From MWCR01 sp041665165 (GTDB lineage Bacteria > Patescibacteriota > Patescibacteriia > 2-12-FULL-60-25), in contig JBAYJJ010000034.1 in the NCBI GenBank assembly GCA_041665165.1, forward strand, positions 1-14,137: a stretch of DNA of 14,137 bases, written 5' to 3'. Within the stretch, counting starts at the first letter, position 1. Every line of letters begins with the position of its first letter. Under the pieces are notes generated by a model. It worked only from the letters and a program-made list of their open reading frames with translations. It did not search any database and was not told the DNA's origin. The translations under genes were made by a program, and so were the position numbers. Of this stretch, positions 1 through 5,603 are shown one piece after another.

Positions 1-1
1 C

Positions 2-373
2 TTGCCTGCGCAGCCGAACAAGAAAAAATTCAACGAATACTTCAAAAGCCTGAAACTCGGTTCCATGCCTCAGGGCCAAGCCATTGCACCGCCGAAATCC
101 TATCCAAAAACCACGACTGTCATCGCGCAAAAGGACCAGTTGTGCAATATGGCGGAAATCAAAAAAGCCATTCCTGCCGGCTCTTTCGCCAGCGCCATCT
201 ATAACAAGGACACGAAACAGTATGCGCAGGAAAAAACCGTCTTCCCCATGGAGCTTAAGGCAGGCGGCATGGCCGGTTGCAGCGGCGAGCACGGCCTTGT
301 CCCGGGCAATTACGAACTGAAAGTTTATTTGGATGACATTCTTGCGGCTGTCCTGCCTTTCAAGATTAAATAA
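2..373 (+). CDS. 3' part of an exported hypothetical protein (beta-rich C-terminus)
   Basis: The reading frame is open to the left edge of the window, so this is the C-terminal 123 or so residues of a longer protein; the TTG at position 2 is probably not its true start. The visible part is basic and Lys/Pro-rich at first, then has two cysteines (near residues 48 and 93). It ends with the pattern PGNYELKVYLDD...LPFKIK, which resembles the last strands of an Ig-like or Bacuni-type beta-sandwich ('PGxYxxxVYxDG...F'). I do not recognise a named family. The stop lies 10 bp before the next start, so it is probably co-transcribed with the lipoprotein gene at 384. The role is unknown; an extracytoplasmic location is inferred from the fold type and the neighbour. 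Confidence 0.7.
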   Translation: MPAQPNKKKFNEYFKSLKLGSMPQGQAIAPPKSYPKTTTVIAQKDQLCNMAEIKKAIPAGSFASAIYNKDTKQYAQEKTVFPMELKAGGMAGCSGEHGLVPGNYELKVYLDDILAAVLPFKIK

Positions 374-383
374 GAACTGCCTA

Positions 384-1208
384 ATGTACTCAAAGGTCAT
401 TTTCGTCTTGATTTGCACAGCTCTCCTTGGAGCTGGCTGTTCTTTTGCGTCAAACGTCCCAGGTCAAACGTCAAACGAGGCAAAAACCATCCAAGGCCTG
501 CAAGACATTACACCTGTCCAGCCGGCCAAGCTGCCTGCGAGTTTCGAAAGGCGGACCATGTCTTTTGCTGACGGACGCGTGGTGGACTTTGTTGTTGCGC
601 GGATGCCCAACGATCAATGGGCTTGGTCAATGCAGAACGATCCGCAAGCCCCAAAAAAAGTTAATGCTTGGCGTCAGGAACTAAAATCTAATTTGGTGAT
701 TAATGGATCGTATTTCACTGAAACAAATCAACCATCTGGTTTTTATCAGCTTGGATCAAAAGCCAAGCGGGTGAAATTACCCGAGCCAAATCAAGACAGA
801 GGCTACACAGGCTTGGTCGGTGTAATTGATGGCAAATTACAGCTGGGATATCTACCTTACCTCAGACTCGAGTCCCGCGTCATGGAATATGATTCAGCTT
901 TTCTCTCGTTCCCTACTCTGTTGGCCGGAGGGAAAAGCATGGTAGAGACTGATAGCAACAAATTATCAAGTAGAACCGTTGTAGCCCAAGACGAAGACGG
1001 AAATGTTTTCGTGATCATGACGGAAAAAGGAAACGTGTCCTTGTTTGAACTTGCGCAATGGCTCAAAAACCAGCCTGAAAATTTCCAAACAGCCATCAAC
1101 ATGGACGGCGGCCCATCCTCGGGCATATCCTATTCTACGGATAACGAGACCTACGACCTGTCCTCTAGCGCAGTACCCAACGTGCTTTCCGCTACTCTGC
1201 TTCCTTAA
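384..1208 (+). CDS. Phosphodiester glycosidase (NAGPA-like) domain lipoprotein
   Basis: This 274-residue protein has a lipoprotein-type signal peptide (residues 1-18; LLGAGC with the candidate lipidated Cys at 19). The rest matches the phosphodiester-glycosidase domain family (uncovering-enzyme-like, Pfam NAGPA). Diagnostic segments are NGSYF (107-111), TVVAQD followed by a GNVFVIM strand (about 198-212), and the signature INMDGGPSSG (238-247) near the C-terminus. Family members hydrolyse sugar-phosphodiester links; in bacteria they are secreted or surface-bound and their substrates are usually unknown. The ATG at 384 is preferred over the upstream start at 333 because it begins directly with the signal peptide and does not overlap the upstream gene. 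No clear Shine-Dalgarno is seen. A 7-bp repeat array encodes the linker just after the lipid Cys, and the TAA stop lies at the edge of a large inverted repeat. Confidence 0.85.
   Translation: MYSKVIFVLICTALLGAGCSFASNVPGQTSNEAKTIQGLQDITPVQPAKLPASFERRTMSFADGRVVDFVVARMPNDQWAWSMQNDPQAPKKVNAWRQELKSNLVINGSYFTETNQPSGFYQLGSKAKRVKLPEPNQDRGYTGLVGVIDGKLQLGYLPYLRLESRVMEYDSAFLSFPTLLAGGKSMVETDSNKLSSRTVVAQDEDGNVFVIMTEKGNVSLFELAQWLKNQPENFQTAINMDGGPSSGISYSTDNETYDLSSSAVPNVLSATLLP
449..476 (+). repeat. Heptanucleotide repeat, unit GTCAAAC, about 4 units
   Basis: The array consists of four consecutive 7-bp units: GTCAAAC, GTCCCAG, GTCAAAC, GTCAAAC. It lies inside the lipoprotein gene immediately after the lipid-attachment Cys codon and encodes part of the flexible linker. 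Gain or loss of one unit would shift the reading frame. Confidence 0.8.
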
Positions 1209-1334
1209 ACACCAAACACCAAGAAACAAGATCCAAGGAAACAACAAGCTCCAAAACTTCAAAACACCAATTGGTTTTTAGGTGTTTGAGTGTTTGATGT
1301 TTATTTGGTGTTTGTTTCTTGTTTCTTGGTGTTT
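1207..1334. repeat. Long imperfect inverted repeat (AAACACCAAGAAAC family)
   Basis: The outer arms AAACACCAAGAAACAAGA (1214-1231) and its exact reverse complement (1317-1334) are 18 bp long, and a nested AAACACC/GGTGTTT pair lies nearer the centre. The left arm runs with a 7-bp period from 1207 (AAACACC, AAACACC, AAGAAAC, AAGATCC and so on). The TAA stop of the glycosidase gene at 1206-1208 overlaps its left edge. It contains no ORF. It could act as a terminator-like or mRNA-stabilising structure, or be a non-autonomous mobile element. A related half-copy occurs at 12298-12325. Confidence 0.8.
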
Positions 1335-1356
1335 CTGGTATGGGTCTTGCCATCTA

Positions 1357-1385
1357 TTGAATATTTGGTATTGAGTACATATAAT
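1357..1385 (+). promoter_or_regulatory. Sigma70-type promoter, near-leaderless
   Basis: -35 TTGAAT (1357-1362), 17-bp spacer, consensus -10 TATAAT (1380-1385). Only 9 bp separate the -10 box from the ATG at 1395, so transcription would start within about 1-3 nt of the start codon. This fits the lack of a Shine-Dalgarno. Confidence 0.75.
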
Positions 1386-1394
1386 TGAAGCAAT

Positions 1395-1601
1395 ATGGCA
1401 ACCCAAGACCAGCTCAAGAATCTATGTTTTGATGAAAAGGGCGATACCAAGCCCAAGGCGGATTGCCGCGCCTCTTTGATTAACCATCTTATTTTGGAAG
1501 AAATGATGGATATTGATGATGCTGAAGATTTGGCTGACAAGACCTTAAGGGAGCTTGATCTCTGGAAGGAGCCTGAAGCGATTGAAAAGCCCGCGTCTTA
1601 A
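1395..1601 (+). CDS. Small acidic hypothetical protein (68 aa)
   Basis: This is a 68-residue soluble protein with two cysteines (residues 11 and 24) and an acidic helix-rich second half (LEEMMDIDDAEDLADKTLREL). It has no signal peptide or membrane segment, and I do not recognise a family. It is supported as a real gene by its own near-consensus promoter just upstream and a perfect terminator just downstream, which make a compact monocistronic unit. The ATG at 1395 is the only good start. No ribosome binding site is visible, consistent with a near-leaderless transcript. The function is unknown. Confidence 0.65.
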   Translation: MATQDQLKNLCFDEKGDTKPKADCRASLINHLILEEMMDIDDAEDLADKTLRELDLWKEPEAIEKPAS

Positions 1602-1603
1602 TC

Positions 1604-1623
1604 AACCCCCGCAGGGGGTTTTT
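1604..1623 (+). terminator. Rho-independent terminator
   Basis: AACCCCC (1604-1610), loop GCA, then GGGGGTT and three further Ts. It starts 2 bp after the stop of the 68-aa gene. Confidence 0.85.
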
Positions 1624-1684
1624 GGTGCTTATTTTGCAAATCCCAGCTTGTTTGCTAAGGTTGCAAAAACCCTTATTACACTCT

Positions 1685-3364
1685 ATGCAGTCCATCATTT
1701 CCCTAGGTAAACGGCTTTCCGTTTTTTTGTTTGTCGTAGGAGCTTTTTTGGGCCACTCGGCCATGGCGGCTACAGTCCCCGGAATCGGCTTGCCAGGCCC
1801 TGTTTCAAAGACCAATTTGGAGATTTCTGAGCTGCGCATCACCTACAGGTTTGACCAGCAGAACAGCCAAGGCAAGGCTCAGCAGTCCATACCAGTGCAA
1901 ATGACTTTCCGCGTGCATAATGCAGGCAAAGCAGAGACAGCTAAGATTGCTATCCCGGTCGGGGCAGTGGATGGGCGCTGGGCAGAATTGGCTGCTATCT
2001 ATTTGAACGGCAAAGAACTCCCCTTGCAAAAACTAGCTGCCACACCCTTGCCTGATGCTGATGGCATGCGTGCCGCGACCTTTAATTTGACTGTGTTGGA
2101 CAATTCAGACGCTATCGTGGACATCCGGCTCAATCAGCCGCAAAACGCATCTGGCTATGCTTTTAAGATGGGCACGGGTGCAAACTGGAATGGTAATTTG
2201 ACCGGAAGCCTGGAAGCTCTTTTCCCATACAATGCGCAAAACTGGAATACTGTCCTGCGCAAAACCAGCAATGATGAAATGGTCCCGCTTGCTTATTCCG
2301 GACACTCAGCGACTTGGAATTTTTCCAACATAAAACCTTCAGCCGAAATTGATGCATATTGGCTCTTGGCTGACCCGGCTTCCATGGATTACTTTGACCG
2401 CGGCACTCAACTCTATGCCGAGGAGCGCGGCAGCCTTGAATCTTATGAAATGATGCTGAGCGCACTTTTGGACATGGAGCCATGCAATGGCATGCGCATG
2501 CCCATGGCGCCTTGGTGGACAAACACTTATCAAACAGTGGCCACTGGCATTGTTTCGGTCCAACCAGACGAATCTGCCCAGCTCTATAAATCATTGGAAC
2601 TCTGGAGCGCAAACTGGACTGTAGCCAATGGCCAAGAAAAGACTTGCATAGAAATGAGGCAAGACCCAGAACGCTATCTGGTCGCCTTAAAGAAAATACT
2701 TGCCATGCCCCAAGATCAGCGTTCAAGTGAATTGCAGAACGCTTTGGAGCTCCATGCGAAATTCCTCAAAAATCTGTCTTCAACGCTCGGCAACAATAGT
2801 TTGGAATCCGTGACTTCGACCCAGGGCCTGCTTTCGGCGCTCGCGTCAAATAAAGCCTCGTCCCAGGATAGAACAATTTTAGCTCCTTGGGATAACCGTT
2901 TTGCAGAGCCAGTCGCATCCAACAACTCAGCCCCATCTTCTGTGAGCAGTCCATTCAAGCTAAGTAGGACCTGGCAAATCGTAATCTACTCTCTCTTGGC
3001 CTTGCTCGTCTTGATCGGCGTTGCAATAATCGCGACCAGATGGAAAGAAGAAGACCCACGTACATCGTACGACGTACCACGTACCACGTCAGATACGACT
3101 CCGGAAAACAATCTGTTCATGAAGATAAAACCTGATGAGAAAAAAGATTTCCAGAGTTTGATGACGCCATGGCAAAGGACTGACACTGAACCGCAAATAC
3201 AGGATCAAGGAAGCGTGGCCAGAAAAGAAAAAGCACTGAGTACGGATGTTGGACAAGAAGAACACAAAAACGAACTGCCGACAGATGGTACGGATAATCA
3301 AAACTTGATAAAACCGCAAACGCCTGAACCAAAAAAAAATATTGAAGACGAATTCAGGTTCTGA
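1685..3364 (+). CDS. Large exported single-pass membrane protein, unknown family
   Basis: This protein has 559 residues from the ATG at 1685. The frame is open upstream to a TTG at 1622, but that start would lie in the terminator tail. Residues 1-28 form a signal peptide ending in AMA. The ectodomain (about 29-425) begins with a beta-rich domain (ISELRITYRF..., QMTFRVHNAG) and continues into a helical, Trp-rich part with two cysteines. A single transmembrane helix follows (about 430-452, WQIVIYSLLALLVLIG) and then a charged tail of about 105 residues presumed cytoplasmic, rich in Lys, Glu, Asp and Gln. This type I topology with a long disordered tail suggests a surface protein or sensor, but no domain is recognised. 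A 7-bp repeat array encodes the start of the tail. No Shine-Dalgarno is seen. Confidence 0.8.
   Translation: MQSIISLGKRLSVFLFVVGAFLGHSAMAATVPGIGLPGPVSKTNLEISELRITYRFDQQNSQGKAQQSIPVQMTFRVHNAGKAETAKIAIPVGAVDGRWAELAAIYLNGKELPLQKLAATPLPDADGMRAATFNLTVLDNSDAIVDIRLNQPQNASGYAFKMGTGANWNGNLTGSLEALFPYNAQNWNTVLRKTSNDEMVPLAYSGHSATWNFSNIKPSAEIDAYWLLADPASMDYFDRGTQLYAEERGSLESYEMMLSALLDMEPCNGMRMPMAPWWTNTYQTVATGIVSVQPDESAQLYKSLELWSANWTVANGQEKTCIEMRQDPERYLVALKKILAMPQDQRSSELQNALELHAKFLKNLSSTLGNNSLESVTSTQGLLSALASNKASSQDRTILAPWDNRFAEPVASNNSAPSSVSSPFKLSRTWQIVIYSLLALLVLIGVAIIATRWKEEDPRTSYDVPRTTSDTTPENNLFMKIKPDEKKDFQSLMTPWQRTDTEPQIQDQGSVARKEKALSTDVGQEEHKNELPTDGTDNQNLIKPQTPEPKKNIEDEFRF
3057..3091 (+). repeat. Heptanucleotide repeat, unit NNCGTAC, 5 units
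   Basis: Five 7-bp units: CACGTAC, ATCGTAC, GACGTAC, CACGTAC, CACGTCA. It lies in frame within the 559-aa protein gene, directly after the transmembrane helix, and encodes PRTSYDVPRTT of the cytoplasmic tail. Confidence 0.8.
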
Positions 3365-3452
3365 AATCTTTTATCCACCATGCATCTATTGACTCGCGGC
3401 GTGCGGCATGAGAAAAATACATGCAGTCGCCGCACCCATGCTTGGCGGTGAT

Positions 3453-3481
3453 GATAAAGACGCCTAAAAGGCGTTTTTATC
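3453..3481 (+). terminator. Probable (bidirectional) Rho-independent terminator
   Basis: GATAAAGACGCCT, loop AAA, then AGGCGTTTTTATC: 13 paired positions with one wobble, ending in a T-run. It lies about 90 bp after the stop at 3364. Just before it, GTGCGGC (3401-3407) and GCCGCAC (3429-3435) form another hairpin without a T-tract. The rest of 3365-3684 holds only repeat copy A and the opposing terminator; I see no gene in it. Confidence 0.75.
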
Positions 3482-3489
3482 TTTGAAAT

Positions 3490-3599
3490 GAAAACCTCTT
3501 CGCTTCTCCTTTCACAAGGAGATTTTAACGTACAAGTCCAATTAATAAAATCTTTGAATGCTAGGTAACAGCCCCTTGAGAAAGGGGCCAAGGGTTTTC
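3490..3599 (+). repeat. Two-hairpin dispersed repeat, copy A (REPIN-like)
   Basis: The element is bounded by GAAAACC and GGTTTTC. The left hairpin is TCTCCTT-TCAC-AAGGAGA, the right hairpin is GCCCCTT-GAGA-AAGGGGC, and an AT-rich spacer lies between. The ends form imperfect terminal inverted repeats. Copy C (10823-10931) is nearly identical in inverted orientation; copy B (9012-9093) has the same orientation with a shorter centre. There is no ORF, so it would be non-autonomous. Confidence 0.85.
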
Positions 3600-3610
3600 C
3601 GAAGCATCTA

Positions 3611-3651
3611 AAAACCAAAAACCCGTACATCTAGAATTGACATACGGGTTT
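3611..3651 (-). terminator. Terminator of the lipoprotein operon
   Basis: Read on the minus strand, AAACCCGTA (3651-3643) pairs with TACGGGTTT (3627-3619) across a 15-nt loop, followed by a T-rich tail (TTGGTTTTTAG). It lies 33 bp after the stop of the last lipoprotein gene. Confidence 0.75.
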
Positions 3652-3684
3652 GAGGAGGTGGGACTGAAGGAACAAAGGAACGCG

Positions 3685-4356
3685 TCAGCGAGTGCAGCCG
3701 TCGCCGATTGCAGCGCACATGGGGCGCATCTGCAGTTTGACGGTGACCGTCTTCTGGCTGACGATCCAAGTAGGGTTGGACCGCTCGAGCCAATAGATGG
3801 TGAGCTGCTTCTCGCACTTGCCCTCGGGATCTGTCATGGGACAATCCGTGGCAACGATGCAGCCGCGCTGCATGCCTGTGAGCGCCATGACTGGCCTGCC
3901 GTTCATGTTGACCGGGTGCCAGAGGCGTTCAGAACCCATGCACGGTGCCCAGCCCCCATTGCCCTCGAAGCTCACGAAGTGTCGGAGCTCTCCGGGCAGG
4001 AAGACTGTGCGCGACGGAATCATGGGCGAGAACAGCGGATCGTAGCGCGTGATGGACGTGCCGCTGGAAACGATGGTGGCCGAGGGGCCGCTCGCACCAG
4101 GGACCAGGCTCACTGGCTGTGCCAGATTGCCTTGCGGTCCGCTGTTGCCGCCTGCAGTGCGCAGACGCTCGTTCTCCAGACGCAGTGCCTTGAGTTCATT
4201 CACGAGGCGCGCATCAGAAGCACTGGAATCCGAAACCGTCATCTCAGGCTGATCTGCCGGCGTGGCAGCGGGCTTGTCACCCTTCGGAATCGCGCAACCC
4301 GTCAGGACGAACAGGAGGACACAGACAGCAGACGACAGACGACAGAATGTATTCAT
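3685..4356 (-). CDS. Lipoprotein with coiled coil and six-Cys C-terminal domain
   Basis: This is a 223-residue lipoprotein with a textbook lipobox LTGC (lipid Cys 21). After a Pro/Ala/Ser linker comes a short coiled coil (about 51-66, LVNELKALRLENERLR), a low-complexity linker, and a compact domain (about 100-223). That domain has six cysteines at 139, 166, 172, 181, 214 and 221, an even number suggesting three disulfides outside the cytoplasm. No family is recognised. The ATG at 4356 is chosen over an upstream in-frame start because GGAG lies 7 nt before it and the signal peptide follows directly. It is the last gene of a three-lipoprotein operon, 52 bp after the previous one, with a GC-rich hairpin in the gap. 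The coiled coil hints at oligomer formation (inference). Confidence 0.8.
   Translation of the reverse strand: MNTFCRLSSAVCVLLFVLTGCAIPKGDKPAATPADQPEMTVSDSSASDARLVNELKALRLENERLRTAGGNSGPQGNLAQPVSLVPGASGPSATIVSSGTSITRYDPLFSPMIPSRTVFLPGELRHFVSFEGNGGWAPCMGSERLWHPVNMNGRPVMALTGMQRGCIVATDCPMTDPEGKCEKQLTIYWLERSNPTWIVSQKTVTVKLQMRPMCAAIGDGCTR
4322..4349 (-). repeat. Heptanucleotide repeat, unit CAGACGA, about 4 units
   Basis: Plus-strand units are CAGACAG, CAGACGA, CAGACGA, CAGAATG. It lies within the signal-peptide codons of the 223-aa lipoprotein and encodes FCRLSSAVC. The core GACGACAGACG recurs in the signal peptide of the pilin-like gene ending at 13271. Confidence 0.75.
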
Positions 4357-4372
4357 GATTGATCTCCGGTGT

Positions 4373-4395
4373 GGGCCCGCAAACTTCGCGGGCCC
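4373..4395 (-). promoter_or_regulatory. Intergenic GC-rich hairpin before a ribosome binding site
   Basis: Perfect 8-bp stem GGGCCCGC/GCGGGCCC with a 7-nt loop, between lipoprotein genes two and three of the operon. It ends 9 bp before the GGAG of the downstream gene. There is no T-tract, so an mRNA processing or stability role is more likely than termination (inference). Confidence 0.6.
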
Positions 4396-4408
4396 GAGTT
4401 GAACATTC

Positions 4409-4840
4409 TCACTTGCAGTTGCTTCCGCCCTGTGCACGGCATCGCTCGATGTCGCGCAGGTTCTGGATGGCACGGTGCTGATCTTTCAGATCTTTCACCG
4501 TGCGGTTCTCCACGTACGGAATCGTGTTCAGATTCGTTTCCGTGGCGAGGTAGCTCTGCGGCGCGGCCGGAACGATGAGCATGGAACCGGGCTGGCCAAC
4601 GGGGACTCCAACGTTGCTAGCGGCATACCCGCCCACTCCAGCTCCGGTGTAGTTCTCCGTGATCTTGACATCATTCGTACCCATGCCTTGTACACGCTTC
4701 TCACTTCGACTCATGCCAGGGGCCGTGATGTCGTGTGAGAAGCTCGACCCGAACGTGCTAGCGCCGCAACCCATCGCAAACATTGCGATGATGCAGATGG
4801 CGAACAGCGAACAGCGAACAGCGATGTAATTCGTCTTCAT
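4409..4840 (-). CDS. Small lipoprotein, unknown family (143 aa)
   Basis: This 143-residue lipoprotein has its signal peptide at residues 1-24 and lipobox FAMGC with the lipid Cys at 25. The mature part is Gly/Val/Pro-rich in the middle (about 68-95, GAGVGGYAASNVGVPVG). It ends in a charged helical segment (about 112-135, VKDLKDQHRAIQNLRDIERC) with two terminal cysteines (C..GGSNC) that could form one disulfide. No family is recognised. AAGGAG lies 8 nt before the ATG. It is the middle gene of the three-lipoprotein operon, with 23 bp between it and the upstream gene. The signal-peptide codons contain a 7-bp repeat array. A surface role alongside the other two lipoproteins is inferred from the operon only. 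Confidence 0.78.
   Translation of the reverse strand: MKTNYIAVRCSLFAICIIAMFAMGCGASTFGSSFSHDITAPGMSRSEKRVQGMGTNDVKITENYTGAGVGGYAASNVGVPVGQPGSMLIVPAAPQSYLATETNLNTIPYVENRTVKDLKDQHRAIQNLRDIERCRAQGGSNCK
4801..4824 (-). repeat. Heptanucleotide repeat, unit CGAACAG, 3 units plus
   Basis: Three perfect plus-strand units CGAACAG followed by CGA. It lies within the signal-peptide codons of the 143-aa lipoprotein (AVRCSLFA). Confidence 0.85.
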
Positions 4841-4863
4841 GGCTTAATCTCCTTGTGTTGCGC

Positions 4864-5340
4864 TCAGTACATTGACGTGACCGGGCCGCCCGTTGTGAAG
4901 AAGGGCATGGGAGGCGCCAACATGGCGCAGAGACTGGTGGACTGTTGGACCATGACCTGTTGCAGGCATGTAGCCTCGTCCTGCCCATTGGGCATCCAGC
5001 CGACATTGTTCAGGCACTGCAGGAACGTGGGGTTGCGCCTCCAGAAGTTCGGGGAGTAATTCCCGTAGTACTGAGGGCACTGCTCGCGGACCAGCACGCG
5101 CATGGCATTGTCCATGCATGTCTTCATGACCAGGCCTCGGTTGGGCATACTGCCCGCCCGTGCCAAGCATGAATCGTAGGGCTGGTCGTTCTCGTTGGTC
5201 GAGAGCGACGCATACCCTGGCGCTGAAACTGCCGTGGACTCAGAGACCGTTCGCCCGTTGCGGGCGTCCTTGATGGTGCGCACGCAACCGACCGAAACAA
5301 CCAGAACGATGACGAACAATAGACTCTTGATGATCTTCAT
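4864..5340 (-). CDS. Lipoprotein with duplicated three-Cys motif
   Basis: This is a 158-residue lipoprotein with signal peptide 1-18 and lipobox VSVGC (lipid Cys 19). The mature protein contains an internal duplication. Cys 58, 75 and 88 and Cys 109, 125 and 138 share the pattern C-L-x(2)-[AV]-G-x-M-P-N ... T-C-x(4)-M ... C. The two halves differ by one residue in length (31 and 30) and are joined by a Tyr/Asn/Trp-rich linker (about 90-106). Six cysteines suggest three disulfides in an exported protein. I do not recognise the family. AAGGAG precedes the ATG at good spacing. It is the first gene of the three-lipoprotein operon, about 80 nt downstream of a near-consensus promoter, with structured leader RNA between. 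Confidence 0.8.
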   Translation of the reverse strand: MKIIKSLLFVIVLVVSVGCVRTIKDARNGRTVSESTAVSAPGYASLSTNENDQPYDSCLARAGSMPNRGLVMKTCMDNAMRVLVREQCPQYYGNYSPNFWRRNPTFLQCLNNVGWMPNGQDEATCLQQVMVQQSTSLCAMLAPPMPFFTTGGPVTSMY

Positions 5341-5360
5341 GACTTTTTCTCCTTGAGTGT

Positions 5361-5415
5361 CGAGGTACCTTTCCGTAAGCTCTTGCCCACGGGTTACCTC
5401 GATGGAATATCCATC
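5361..5415 (-). promoter_or_regulatory. Structured 5' leader of the lipoprotein operon
   Basis: On the minus-strand transcript a GATGG/CCATC hairpin (5401-5415) comes first. It is followed by a larger stem in which CGAGGTA (5401-5395) pairs with TACCTCG (5367-5361), with an inner CCGT/ACGG pair (5392-5389 with 5376-5373). This fills most of the approximately 80-nt leader between promoter and ribosome binding site. It does not match a riboswitch class I know. The remainder of the 263-bp gap up to 5603 holds the promoter, AT-rich DNA and a terminator. Confidence 0.5.
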
Positions 5416-5429
5416 TCAGTTAACGAAAT

Positions 5430-5458
5430 AATATAGCACAAAAAAGGGCTTTTGTCAA
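5430..5458 (-). promoter_or_regulatory. Strong sigma70-type promoter of the lipoprotein operon
   Basis: Minus strand: -35 TTGACA (5458-5453), 17-bp spacer, -10 TATATT (5435-5430). The -35 box sits in an inverted repeat (AGGG...CCCT). The spacer end TTTTGTGC and the -10 box are identical to those of the promoter at 8871-8899. Confidence 0.88.
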
Positions 5459-5548
5459 CCCTCCAACTGGCTTAAAGCCTAGTCTTAGCCAAAAAAATCA
5501 AATTGCCCTAATCTAAGCCAAAATGGCTAAGTTGAGCGTAAATATATG

Positions 5549-5584
5549 AAAAAAGCCCCTCTTCCTAGAAGTAGAAGAAGGGCT
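5549..5584 (-). terminator. Rho-independent terminator after the 679-aa membrane protein
   Basis: Read on the minus strand, AGCCCTTCTTC (5584-5574) and GAAGAGGGGCT (5564-5554) form 11 pairs with one wobble around a 9-nt loop, followed by a run of Ts. It separates the two transcription units of the GC-rich block. Confidence 0.88.
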
Positions 5585-5603
5585 AAGTGGCCGCGGGGTC
5601 AGA

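Noticed and set aside
2163..2726. Minus-strand ORF of 187 codons inside the 559-aa membrane protein gene
   Set aside because: Antisense shadow; Cys/His/Trp-rich random-looking product and no start signals.
3637..3642. Plus-strand TTGACA as a promoter -35
   Set aside because: It lies in the loop of the minus-strand terminator and has no -10 box 16-18 bp downstream.
3637..4362. Plus-strand ORF of 241 codons opposite the 223-aa lipoprotein gene
   Set aside because: It is the GC-rich antisense shadow of a gene with signal peptide, lipobox and ribosome binding site; the product is low-complexity and has no recognisable features.
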